A stretch of DNA of 64,000 bases. Source: Emergencia sp. 1XD21-10 (GTDB lineage Bacteria > Bacillota > Clostridia > Peptostreptococcales > Anaerovoracaceae). Both the position numbers and the translations under genes were made by a program. Below the pieces are notes generated by a model. That model saw nothing but the letters and a program-made list of their open reading frames with translations. It did not search any database and was not told the origin of the DNA. The stretch covers positions 142,201-206,200 of the forward strand of contig NZ_QWEQ01000005.1 of assembly GCF_009936045.1 (NCBI RefSeq). The letters are read 5' to 3'. This document shows positions 1 to 7,898 of this stretch, piece by piece (within the stretch, counting starts at the first letter, position 1; each line of letters begins with the position of its first letter).

Positions 1-452
1 TATCCCAATTTTTGTATTGAACTAAAACTCTCATATGTGTGAAATCCAATGCAAATCCCATTCCCCTCGGATGCATAATGTGCCCAAAGTGGTGCAGAAA
101 AACAGTCTTTAGAAAGTGAAAGAATTCTAGTATTTCCAATCCTTTGTCTAAATCTTTCCTTATCTTTGTCATCTTCGTCAGAAAGAAAATTTACATTTCC
201 GCCCTCAAATGGATCATTTAAGCTACTTGCTTTAGGAAAAAATAATCGTGCTTTTTCAAAAATATCAATCGCTCGGCTAAGATTCGCTTCTGTGTCTATC
301 CCCCTATATTTGAATACCATGCAAGGCCGTTGACTCTGCCAATGTTCAAAAGTTTCTTTAGGGCTTCTACGATTACATTCGTATTTTTCATACTCCTCTG
401 CAATTCCTTCACTCATTTCAATATCATATTCCGTAGGGGTAAATTTCTTCAT
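1..452 (-). CDS. DUF2971 family protein (partial, C-terminus beyond left edge)
   Basis: The minus strand is open from an ATG at 452 to the left edge, about 150 residues. It carries the DUF2971 signature: a segment ending in LNDPFEGG followed by RILSLSKDCFSAPLWAHYA and GICIGF, the usual 'slot plus WxHYA' core of that family. The function of the family is not known; members are often found in defence islands. An in-frame GTG lies five codons upstream and is an alternative start; neither has a strong ribosome binding site. It follows hsdM, hsdS and a 63-codon ORF on the same strand, so it is probably an accessory gene of the type I restriction locus or an insertion between hsdS and hsdR. The start and the C-terminal half are uncertain. 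Confidence 0.75.
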   Translation of the reverse strand, partial: MKKFTPTEYDIEMSEGIAEEYEKYECNRRSPKETFEHWQSQRPCMVFKYRGIDTEANLSRAIDIFEKARLFFPKASSLNDPFEGGNVNFLSDEDDKDKERFRQRIGNTRILSLSKDCFSAPLWAHYASEGNGICIGFHTYESFSSIQKLG

Positions 453-530
453 AATAATCCAAAACACTCTCTTGCATTATACTATCAAATAAAAACACAT
501 CTTTCAAGGATTTCCGTACTCAACTCTTGC

Positions 531-722
531 TCATCTACCTATACCTCGAATCAAATCTAGAAACATAATATTCTCCACCATCCTAGCAATCTCTTCTAAT
601 AGCTTTTCCTGTTCCCTTGGATTTAATTTGCGAATTGATTCAATTGCCTGTATTACATCTTTCTTAGCTTTATTATAATCATTTGTTGGTTCAATTACTG
701 GCTTTAATTGAAAATCTGTCAT
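531..722 (-). CDS. Small hypothetical protein downstream of hsdS
   Basis: A 63-residue ORF starts 9 bp after the hsdS stop codon, and its ATG is preceded by a purine-rich AAGGAGACTTT ribosome binding site, so it is probably translated as part of the hsd operon. The protein is charged and predicted to be helical (KKDVIQAIESIRKLNPREQEKLLEEIARM), with no recognisable motif. It could be a small accessory or antitoxin-like protein of the locus. I do not recognise a family. Confidence 0.55.
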   Translation of the reverse strand: MTDFQLKPVIEPTNDYNKAKKDVIQAIESIRKLNPREQEKLLEEIARMVENIMFLDLIRGIGR

Positions 723-731
723 AAAGTCTCC

Positions 732-1862
732 TTATCCAAAATATTCCTGCATTAAACTATCAAATAAAAGTTGTGCTTCGTCCAGTGCTTTCTGCACTGC
801 AACTTTTGATTTGTTGACTTGTTCGACGAAGGCAGCGAATTGCTGTTGAAGTTCTATTGGAGGAATATATATTGCTATCGCTTGCAATTCTTTTGCGTTG
901 ATATTAGCTTGATTTACTGCACCTTTAGCCATACTTCTAAGTTTTTCCTTTACTGACTTGGTATTCATAAAACAAGATAAAACCAAAGGTTTCAATATAG
1001 GTTTTAGTCTGACTCTAATAATATATCCCGCAATAACCATTTCCTCATCTTCATCAAAAACACAGGTTTTACCAACAAGTTCAACACTATTTGTCCTATT
1101 GAACAGCACATCCCCTTTCCGTACAATGCACTTTTCAATCTCGCTCTTTGGAATATCAATTCTTTTAAGGTCTGTTAAATCTAAATGACCATCATAAGTC
1201 AAATTATTCATTCTTAAATAGGGATACCTGCCTGTCTCAACAGCAGGTCTACTTGTTCCATACCTTACCTCTGTTACTATATCACCAATAGTCGCCATTT
1301 CCCATTTTTTAGGATTATCTATTGGATCCCCAAACATCTCTACAAATCGGGCTTTTACCAATTCGTCTAGTCTAGCAAGTTGAGTTTGGTTATACTCGAT
1401 AATTTTCTGAATCTTATTAAGGATTAATACAATTTCTTCTTGTTTCTGTATATTTGGATATCGGATTTTAGCATTTTTCAACCATTTGAAGTGCCTACTA
1501 TATCCCGTATTTGGTATTTTCGTATTCTTAAGCGCATAATAGAGATATTTATAATTTGCATCCTCTAATTTAGACTTCAACACTTTAGTACCATCTGCTC
1601 CCAGAAAAAAAGGAGTATCTATATATTTAATCGTTCTAGTATGATCCCCAAATATTATAACAGGAACATCTGTAAAAAGTCCCTCGCTATTATCAGTATA
1701 TCCTGCAATTTTTGCTTGTCCCTGATCTACAATAATATTTTTGCCTTGTTCGCAATATTCACTAGTTTTTATTTTTACTCCATATTTAGTGCAATCAATA
1801 AATATCTCATCAAACGTTTTCATCAATTCAACTACAAATCCAAATTTTGCGTTTCCTTTCAT
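732..1862 (-). CDS. hsdS: Type I restriction enzyme specificity subunit (HsdS)
   Basis: Specificity subunit that sets the DNA target of a type I restriction-modification complex with HsdM and HsdR. It has the usual two target-recognition domains separated by helical spacers: the first in about residues 1-150, then a conserved helix ending in LARLDELVKARFVEMFGDP, then the second beginning WEMATIGDIV, and a C-terminal helix with FAAFVEQVNKSK and a LMQEYFG end. The ATG at 1862 has AAGGG at good spacing; an in-frame TTG at 1913 would add 17 residues but lacks such a site. The first recognition domain looks short at its N-terminus for the family. hsdM lies immediately upstream. Confidence 0.88.
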   Translation of the reverse strand: MKGNAKFGFVVELMKTFDEIFIDCTKYGVKIKTSEYCEQGKNIIVDQGQAKIAGYTDNSEGLFTDVPVIIFGDHTRTIKYIDTPFFLGADGTKVLKSKLEDANYKYLYYALKNTKIPNTGYSRHFKWLKNAKIRYPNIQKQEEIVLILNKIQKIIEYNQTQLARLDELVKARFVEMFGDPIDNPKKWEMATIGDIVTEVRYGTSRPAVETGRYPYLRMNNLTYDGHLDLTDLKRIDIPKSEIEKCIVRKGDVLFNRTNSVELVGKTCVFDEDEEMVIAGYIIRVRLKPILKPLVLSCFMNTKSVKEKLRSMAKGAVNQANINAKELQAIAIYIPPIELQQQFAAFVEQVNKSKVAVQKALDEAQLLFDSLMQEYFG

Positions 1863-1934
1863 TTTATTTGCCCTTAGCACCGTTTCTTCACAAAACTTTC
1901 GCTCCACAGGCAATACAAACTTTTAGTTATTGTT

Positions 1935-3401
1935 CTATAATTCCAGCAGCTTCTCAAGCTCCTTTAACTCTGACTCAATCTGCTGATTTAGTTCTTTAAT
2001 CTCTGCCATGATTTCGCTTGTCGGCGGATATTCTACCGGAATATACTCTGTTTTCTTGTACTTGTTAATAGACAAATCATAATCATTGTCTTTAATTTCA
2101 TCTATCGGTACAAAAAAGCTTTGCTCCGTCCGCTCCCGCGCATCCTCTTTATCAAGACTATGGAACCGTTCAATAATATCAGGAATATCACTATTGTCTA
2201 TCGGCGAACGTTTGTCATCTAAGCTGAAACCATCCGATTTCATATCATAAAACCAAACTTTATCGGTACCACCGGTTCCTGTCTTAGTGAAAATAAGAAT
2301 TGCAGTCGAAACACCTGCATAAGGCTTAAATACACCGCTCGGCATAGAAATGACTGCTTCAAGTCGGTTATTTTCAACAATTTCTTTACGCACTGCCTTG
2401 TGTGCTTTGGATGAACCAAATAAAACCCCGTCCGGAACAATAGACGCACATCTTCCACCCACTTTAAGGGACTTTAAAAATAGTGCAAGGAATAAAAGTT
2501 CCGTTTTCTTTGTCGACGCAAGAGCCAATAAGTCCTTTGCGATAGTTTCTTTATCAAGTGAACCGGTAAAAGGTGGATTTGTCATGATGAGCGAGTATTC
2601 GTCTCTATGTGTGTTATCTTCGGAAAGGGAGTCCTGCCAGCTAATGTTCGGTGCTTCAACCCCATGAAGCATCATGTTCATCGCACCGATGCGCAACATC
2701 GTCTGGTCAGTGTCAAAACCAGAAAACATGGTCGTTGCATAGTGTTTCTTGTTCTCCGTTTTCATCAGTTCAGTTTCATAGTTTTCCGAAATATATCTTG
2801 CCGCCTCACAAATGAATCCAGCAGATCCCATTGCAGGGTCGCAAATTGTGTCTTCAAGACCTGGTTTCATCAGTTCAGCCATCATTCTTATGATATGACG
2901 CGGCGTTCTGAACTGCCCGTTCGTTCCACTGGTAGCCATCTGTGAAAGCAGATATTCATATACATCTCCCATGATATCTTTATTGTCCAAATCGAGACTG
3001 TCTAAAGCGTCTACAACGCGCACTAACACCCTAGGAGTCGGCACAAGAAAAAGTGCATCTTTCATATACTTAGCAAATGCCGTATCCTTTCCTGCATGCA
3101 GTTCTTCCTTAATAAAAGGAAAAACTTTGTCTGTCATGTTCCTAAACATGGCATCTGCTTCAAAATGTCTAAATTTATGCCAACGGCAGCACTGATGTTC
3201 TTCATCAAAAACCGGATTGACAACCGGCATATCAAATGCTGCTGCATTAGCTTCCTTCTTTAGCTCATTATCATCAAGAATTTTTATAAACATAAGGTAT
3301 GTAATCTGTTCAATTACAGTCAGCGGATTTGTCATTCCACTCGACCAAAAAATATCCCAAATTCCGTCAATTTTGTTTTTCAATTCGCCAGTAATCATCA
3401 T
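1935..3401 (-). CDS. hsdM: Type I restriction-modification DNA methyltransferase (HsdM)
   Basis: N6-adenine methyltransferase subunit of a type I system. After an N-terminal helical HsdM domain (about residues 5-150) comes the SAM-binding motif DPAMGSAGF (about 187-196) and the catalytic NPPF (about 274-277). The length of 488 residues is normal. The start has a GAGGAGAT ribosome binding site. hsdS follows after a short gap, and no hsdR is present in the window; it would have to lie beyond the left edge. Upstream is a 250-bp divergent region shared with a small XRE-family gene that may control it. Confidence 0.95.
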   Translation of the reverse strand: MMITGELKNKIDGIWDIFWSSGMTNPLTVIEQITYLMFIKILDDNELKKEANAAAFDMPVVNPVFDEEHQCCRWHKFRHFEADAMFRNMTDKVFPFIKEELHAGKDTAFAKYMKDALFLVPTPRVLVRVVDALDSLDLDNKDIMGDVYEYLLSQMATSGTNGQFRTPRHIIRMMAELMKPGLEDTICDPAMGSAGFICEAARYISENYETELMKTENKKHYATTMFSGFDTDQTMLRIGAMNMMLHGVEAPNISWQDSLSEDNTHRDEYSLIMTNPPFTGSLDKETIAKDLLALASTKKTELLFLALFLKSLKVGGRCASIVPDGVLFGSSKAHKAVRKEIVENNRLEAVISMPSGVFKPYAGVSTAILIFTKTGTGGTDKVWFYDMKSDGFSLDDKRSPIDNSDIPDIIERFHSLDKEDARERTEQSFFVPIDEIKDNDYDLSINKYKKTEYIPVEYPPTSEIMAEIKELNQQIESELKELEKLLEL

Positions 3402-3519
3402 ACTATCTCCTCTACAAATCTTATTTTATTATGACAGATTTTTACTCTAAACTCAAGCCCTTTGTTAATACCCATCCCCTTCCAACATGATAAATGCAAT
3501 TTCCGATAAAAAAATCTAT

Positions 3520-3575
3520 ATAACCGTTGGTTATGTGAGGAAAACCGTTGCATAGTTTTTAGGTCAATTTGACCT
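3520..3575. promoter_or_regulatory. Two palindromes between hsdM and the XRE regulator
   Basis: The divergent intergenic region holds two exact dyads: ATAACC-GTT-GGTTAT at 3520-3534 and AGGTCAA-T-TTGACCT at 3561-3575. They sit between the hsdM start and the XRE gene start, with a TTGACA at 3593-3598 just beyond. Odd-spaced dyads of this size are typical operators, so binding by the adjacent XRE protein is a reasonable inference, but no binding is shown by the sequence. Confidence 0.45.
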
Positions 3576-3655
3576 ATTCCCCTTTTTACTATTGACATTA
3601 CTTTACAACTTATGTCATACCAAAACTATCAAGAACGAAAGGAGGTAAATAGGAT

Positions 3656-3889
3656 ATGTCATTACAAACATTTGACCAAGTAGCCATGGGTATGCGGATC
3701 TGTCTCAGCAGAGAACATGCAGCACTTTCCAGAGAACAGTTAGCTGAATGTCTGGGTATTACGCCAAAATTTCTCGCTAACATTGAGCGCGGCAGCAGAG
3801 GACTCTCAATGCAAAAATTCATACTGCTGGTTCAAATCCTGAATGTTTCCGCTGATTATTTAATCTTCGGAAATAATGCTGAAGACTAG
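3656..3889 (+). CDS. XRE-family helix-turn-helix regulator
   Basis: A 77-residue single-domain Cro/CI-type DNA-binding protein. The HTH spans about residues 10-66, with the SREQLAECLGITPKFLANIERG recognition region broken here as SREQLAECLG and ITPKFLANIERG. A strong AAAGGAGG site precedes the ATG. It is divergent from hsdM and has its own hairpin terminator. The size and position resemble a controller protein of a restriction-modification system, which is inference. Confidence 0.88.
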   Translation: MSLQTFDQVAMGMRICLSREHAALSREQLAECLGITPKFLANIERGSRGLSMQKFILLVQILNVSADYLIFGNNAED

Positions 3890-3907
3890 CTGAAGTAAAG
3901 CTGTAAA

Positions 3908-3965
3908 TCTATCAGTTGCCACGCACTGATAGAAAGACTAAAGACATCGCAAAAGCGGTGTCTTT
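3908..3965 (+). terminator. Double hairpin after the XRE gene
   Basis: Two consecutive hairpins follow the stop codon: TCTATCAGT/ACTGATAGA (3908-3933) and AAAGACA-CGC/GCG-TGTCTTT (3940-3965). The second is followed by a short T-rich stretch and probably terminates the XRE transcript. Confidence 0.6.
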
Positions 3966-4016
3966 GTCTACTTCGTTCAATCTCTTCCTGCCTGCACTTC
4001 TGAAACAAAAATTCCC

Positions 4017-4264
4017 TTTGCAGAACTTTACCCTTTGCAGGCGCAAAAAAAGGAAAAAGTATTTATCGTTACAACTCAATTAACGCCTCCACGGCTATTT
4101 CGCATTAACTTCTGAACTGAGAAGTATTTCTGTCCAAGAAAATTTGATGAATTTCTTTCTAGTTTCTTTAAATGTTCGCCAAATATCTCACTTTCCATTC
4201 TGATTCACTACTTCATACGAAATTTTTCCTTTTTTTGCACGGATAAAGGGCAAAGTTCTGCAAA
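4017..4264. repeat. MITE-like element, copy 1
   Basis: A 248-bp noncoding element bounded by inverted repeats of about 40 bp. Both ends read TTTGCAGAACTTT, a CCCTTT block, 5-6 variable bases, then a GCAAAAAAAGGAAA block, pointing inward. The same four-part end sequence occurs at both ends of a second element at 32156-32391. The interior has no ORF and is only weakly alike between copies. No clear target-site duplication is seen. It fills most of the 500-bp gap between the XRE gene and kce. Confidence 0.75.
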
Positions 4265-4341
4265 AGTAAAAAACACTTCGTTTACTGAACTGCGCCGCCC
4301 TAGAATTTAACATGTCCATCAGCTATTTATAAAAGCACAGC

Positions 4342-4373
4342 AAAAGCCGCCGGTATAATCCCCCAGCGGCTTT
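4342..4373 (-). terminator. Terminator downstream of kce
   Basis: On the minus strand AAAGCCGC pairs with GCGGCTTTT around a 16-nt loop, followed by TTTT; it lies about 20 bp after the kce stop. Confidence 0.65.
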
Positions 4374-4394
4374 AAAGATCTTTGCTTAATATAC

Positions 4395-5225
4395 TTATTT
4401 CAGTGGAGCAAGACCCAGAATTTCTCTTGCTTCAGCAGGTGTAGCAACTTCTCTGCCGAGCAACTTAGCCAGTTCTACGACCTTAGCGACCATCTGTCCA
4501 TTGGATTCAGCTAAAACGCCTTTTTCCATGTAAAGGTTATCTTCGAAACCTACACGAACGTGTCCGCCTAAGGAAATAGTAGCAGCAGCGATGTGCCAAG
4601 CGTTCTTGCCAAGACCTGTTGCAGTCCAGGTGGAACCTTCAGGAATGGATTCTACCATGTAAACCAGGTCTCTGATGGTAGCGCTCATCTGTACGCCCAG
4701 TACGAAGTCCCAGTGAATTGGCTTAGGCAGGAAACCCTTCTTGTGTGCAGTCTTCATAGCAATATCAATCATACCCTTGTCGAATACTTCACATTCAGGC
4801 TTAATGCCCCTTTCCTGCATGATCTTTGCAAAGTTGACAATTGTGTTGTCAGTGTTTACAAAGATTTCGTCTCCGCCGAAGTTGCAGGTACCACAGTCTA
4901 AAGTAGCCATTTCTGGAGTTGGAACTACCTCTGTGGACTGTAATCTTTCCAAATCGGTCATACCAACAGCACCGCCGGTGGAAGGCTGAATGATTGCGTC
5001 CGGACATTCTTTTCTGATTGCATCGATACATTCCTGGAATCTGCCCTTATCCTGAGTTGGTGTACCGTCATCCCATCTAACGTGCAGGTGGATTAAGGAT
5101 GCGCCGGCATCATAAGCAGATTTTGCTTCTCTAACGATTTCTTCTACAGTGTAAGGAACGTTCGGATTCTGTTCCTTGGTTACTTCTGCGCCGCAAATGC
5201 AAGCACTGATAATTAATTTGTCCAT
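4395..5225 (-). CDS. kce: 3-keto-5-aminohexanoate cleavage enzyme (BKACE family)
   Basis: Condenses 3-keto-5-aminohexanoate with acetyl-CoA to give acetoacetate and 3-aminobutyryl-CoA, the cleavage step of lysine fermentation. The 276-residue length is standard. Metal-binding His46 and His48 (LIHLHVR), Glu14 (CGAEVTK), the QPSTGGAVG strand, PEMATLDCGT and the GGHVRVGFEDN segment near residue 225 are all as in Kce proteins. The family contains other beta-keto acid cleavage enzymes, so the exact substrate is inferred; the Kdd-like regulator elsewhere in the window supports lysine. The other lysine-pathway genes (kamA, kamDE, kdd, kal) are not next to it. It has its own ribosome binding site (AAAGGAG) and terminator, 185 bp after rapZ. 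Confidence 0.88.
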   Translation of the reverse strand: MDKLIISACICGAEVTKEQNPNVPYTVEEIVREAKSAYDAGASLIHLHVRWDDGTPTQDKGRFQECIDAIRKECPDAIIQPSTGGAVGMTDLERLQSTEVVPTPEMATLDCGTCNFGGDEIFVNTDNTIVNFAKIMQERGIKPECEVFDKGMIDIAMKTAHKKGFLPKPIHWDFVLGVQMSATIRDLVYMVESIPEGSTWTATGLGKNAWHIAAATISLGGHVRVGFEDNLYMEKGVLAESNGQMVAKVVELAKLLGREVATPAEAREILGLAPLK

Positions 5226-5410
5226 TGGTCTTCTCCTTTATAAATATATTCTTCTTCACGCAAGATAATCTGCGCAATGCTCCTCTTCAAACTAGCATAC
5301 ATGTAGTATACCATAAATTCCACTTCCTGGGTAGGGGTGAAATTCAGAAATCCCTGCTCCTCTGCCCGATTCTGCGGCAGTGAGTCGACAATGAATCACC
5401 TGCCCATCGC

Positions 5411-6271
5411 TTACAAATCCCTATGCCGCAGCGTAACACGGTAACCTTTTTCACGAAAAACCTCCGCCATATGATTTGCCATGGTAACAGACCGGTGCTG
5501 ACCGCCTGTGCAGCCGAAAGCAACGTTCAGATGGTACTTGCCTTCTTTTATATAGCATGGAATAACAGTGTCCATCATAACAGTAAGCTGCGCTGCAAAA
5601 TCCTTTGCAATCTGCTGCTTCATCACATACTGAAAGACCTTTTTATTGTTGCCTGTCAACCGCTTCAGACTTGGCACATAGTACGGGTTTGGAATAAACC
5701 GCATATCAAATACCAGATCTGTTTCAATCGGAATACCATGCTTATATCCAAAAGACGTCACGTTGACCGAAAAAGTGGTCTGCGGATTTTCACCAACGAA
5801 AATCCTTTCCATCTCATTCTTAAACCCCGCTGTTTTCATATTGGTGGTATCGATGATGTAGTCGGCACGTCTGCGAAGCTCCGAAAGCTGCTCTCTCTCC
5901 TTTTCGATGACTTCACGCGTGGTGGAACCTGCCGAAAGCGGATGGCTGCGCCGAGTCTCGTTATATCTCTTAATTAAGGTTTCATCGGAAGCTTCGATAA
6001 ACAAAATCTTGCAGCTGACCGCAGGACTCTCCGATAAAAATTCCAGACACTGATTTAAATCACCAAAAAACTCGCCGCCTCGCACGTCAACCACGAAAGC
6101 CGCCTTTTCAATGCGCTGCCCCGAATAAGCAGCCAAATCAATAAAATTCTTCATCAGTGCAGGCGGCATATTATCCACACAGTAATAGCCCTGATCCTCA
6201 AACCAGTCTGCCGCATTGGTCTTCCCCGCACCTGAAAGACCCGTCACGATGACTACTTTCATCTTCTCCAT
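5411..6271 (-). CDS. rapZ: RNase adapter / nucleotide-binding protein RapZ (YvcJ)
   Basis: P-loop protein of the RapZ/YvcJ family, which binds nucleotides and in other bacteria links amino-sugar status to small RNA decay. The Walker A is GLSGAGKT near residue 11. The middle has RRADYIIDTTN, and the C-terminal domain carries DMRFIPNPYY and the GCTGGQHRSV motif near residue 258. The length of 286 is normal. It follows a PHP phosphoesterase and murB on the same strand with short gaps, a common Firmicutes order, but the usual downstream yvcK and whiA genes are absent here. Confidence 0.95.
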   Translation of the reverse strand: MEKMKVVIVTGLSGAGKTNAADWFEDQGYYCVDNMPPALMKNFIDLAAYSGQRIEKAAFVVDVRGGEFFGDLNQCLEFLSESPAVSCKILFIEASDETLIKRYNETRRSHPLSAGSTTREVIEKEREQLSELRRRADYIIDTTNMKTAGFKNEMERIFVGENPQTTFSVNVTSFGYKHGIPIETDLVFDMRFIPNPYYVPSLKRLTGNNKKVFQYVMKQQIAKDFAAQLTVMMDTVIPCYIKEGKYHLNVAFGCTGGQHRSVTMANHMAEVFREKGYRVTLRHRDL

Positions 6272-6286
6272 GCAAAATTCTCCCTG

Positions 6287-7033
6287 TTACTTCACCAAAG
6301 CAATATTCACAATTCTTTCTATGTCAAGCCCAGCCTCAAGCGCTCGCTCCACACCGCCTGCAAAGCTTCCCACTCTGCCCGGGGTATGTGCATCACTGCT
6401 GATTACAAAGTTCGCCTCTGTCTTTGCCGCAATTCTGATTTCTTCCACAGTCAAATGGGCATGCCATGTGCTGATCTCCATCAGCGTATCGGTCTCAGCA
6501 CAGGCTGCCGCAATCGCTGCAATATCAAACCTGCCCTTATCTCCTGGGTGGGTCAGAATCCGCATATCATTCTCATAAAGAGCCTTTAGGGTCATATCTG
6601 TATTCTTTGCAAGCAGTTTTCTACCGGTACGCTGACCCACAAAACCATGGGAATCCAGCCAGTTTCCTATACAATAACCGTGAGGGATTCCATAGTGATA
6701 ACCGCCGATGATAAAATCAAAATACTGCAATTCTTCAGTATTCACATCCAGATATGGCTCCCTTGCCACCACATTTGCTTCCACACCAAGATAAATGTCT
6801 ATCTGCGGATAAATATTCCGCAGTCTGTCCACTTCCGCACGCATCACCGGAAAATCACTTCTCTTTACACCATAAGTTAAATGTCCCGGTCCATGATCTG
6901 TAATAGCAATCCCGGAAAGCCCTGCGGCAACTGCCGCTTTGACATTATCTTCGATGGACCCTTTACCGTGAGAAAAGGTAGTATGGGTGTGATAGTCAAA
7001 GATCATTTTGTACTGTCTGCCTTTAATCTCCAA
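6287..7033 (-). CDS. PHP-domain metal-dependent phosphoesterase
   Basis: A PHP-fold hydrolase with the metal-binding motif DYHTHTTFSHGKGS near the N-terminus, AITDHGPGH, an IGGYHYG segment, LTHPGDKG and SSDAHTPGRVG near the C-terminus. Such proteins next to murB and rapZ are usually annotated as PHP phosphatases of the histidinol-phosphatase type, but the substrate is not known. The start is taken as TTG at 7033 because a GGAGG lies at good distance before it; an ATG at 7006 is the alternative. It overlaps the end of murB by 11 bp, so the two are probably translationally coupled. Confidence 0.88.
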   Translation of the reverse strand: MEIKGRQYKMIFDYHTHTTFSHGKGSIEDNVKAAVAAGLSGIAITDHGPGHLTYGVKRSDFPVMRAEVDRLRNIYPQIDIYLGVEANVVAREPYLDVNTEELQYFDFIIGGYHYGIPHGYCIGNWLDSHGFVGQRTGRKLLAKNTDMTLKALYENDMRILTHPGDKGRFDIAAIAAACAETDTLMEISTWHAHLTVEEIRIAAKTEANFVISSDAHTPGRVGSFAGGVERALEAGLDIERIVNIALVK

Positions 7034-7898
7034 TAATTCTTACCTCCGGTTCCAGTTGAACACCAAATTGGTCGAAAACCGTATTCTGTACAAGATGCAT
7101 CAGGTCGATGATATCCGTTGCCGTGGCGCCGCCTCTATTGACAATAAATCCGCTGTGAAGCTCAGACACCTGCGCACCACCTACAGAAATCCCCTTCAGT
7201 CCTGCATCCTGAATCAGCTTACCTGCAAAAAAGCCCTCCGGTCTTTTGAAAAAGCTTCCGGCGCTTGGATACTGCACCGGCTGCTTTTCGTTGCGCCGCC
7301 TGGTCAACTCCCGCATAGTATCCGAAATCTCTGCGGAATCTCCTTTAGACAGACGAAGCACTACCGAGACCGCCACCTCACCGGTCTCTTGTAAAATGCT
7401 ATGGCGATAGGAAAAATCCATTTCCGCGCCGGACACCGTTCGCAAAATGCGACCGTCTCTGCTGACCAGATTCACACTTTCGACGATATCTTTCATCTCG
7501 CCACCGTAAGCACCTGCATTCATAAATACAGCGCCGCCAATGCTGCCCGGAATACCGCTTGCAAATTCAAAGCCAGTCAAAGACTCTGCCAGCGCAAACT
7601 TTGCCACAGAAGACATCAGTGCGCTGCAGCCGCAGACCAGCTTTTCGCCGGTTTCTCCATGGGCCTTCACTTGATTAAAATTTTCACCCAGCTTCACCAC
7701 TGTGCCTGCAAATCCGCTGTCCTTTACTAGCGTGTTGGAACCATTTCCAAGAATTAGATAAGGTTTCTTTTCTCTGTCAATCTCAGCAAGCACCTGCCTC
7801 AACTCGTCTACAGACTCTACGATGATAAGTTCTGCAGCCTTTCCCCCTGTCTTAAAAGAAGTATACTCCTTCATCTCTATATTTGTTAATCTCTCCAT
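7023..7898 (-). CDS. murB: UDP-N-acetylmuramate dehydrogenase MurB
   Basis: Reduces UDP-N-acetylenolpyruvylglucosamine to UDP-N-acetylmuramate in peptidoglycan synthesis, with FAD and NADPH. It shows YTSFKTGG at the start, the FAD loop LGNGSNTLV, GIPGSIGGAVFMNAGAYG, YRHSIL and PSAGSFFKRP with the catalytic Ser. The 291-residue length fits the type II MurB of Firmicutes. It begins immediately after the stop of the upstream AI-2E-family gene. Confidence 0.96.
   Translation of the reverse strand: MERLTNIEMKEYTSFKTGGKAAELIIVESVDELRQVLAEIDREKKPYLILGNGSNTLVKDSGFAGTVVKLGENFNQVKAHGETGEKLVCGCSALMSSVAKFALAESLTGFEFASGIPGSIGGAVFMNAGAYGGEMKDIVESVNLVSRDGRILRTVSGAEMDFSYRHSILQETGEVAVSVVLRLSKGDSAEISDTMRELTRRRNEKQPVQYPSAGSFFKRPEGFFAGKLIQDAGLKGISVGGAQVSELHSGFIVNRGGATATDIIDLMHLVQNTVFDQFGVQLEPEVRIIGD

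Noticed and set aside
1862..1913. A longer hsdS beginning at TTG 1913
   Set aside because: No ribosome binding site precedes the TTG, while ATG 1862 has AAGGG at good spacing.
5423..5977. Plus-strand ORF of 184 codons opposite rapZ
   Set aside because: It is antisense to the conserved C-terminal half of rapZ and has no coding features of its own.
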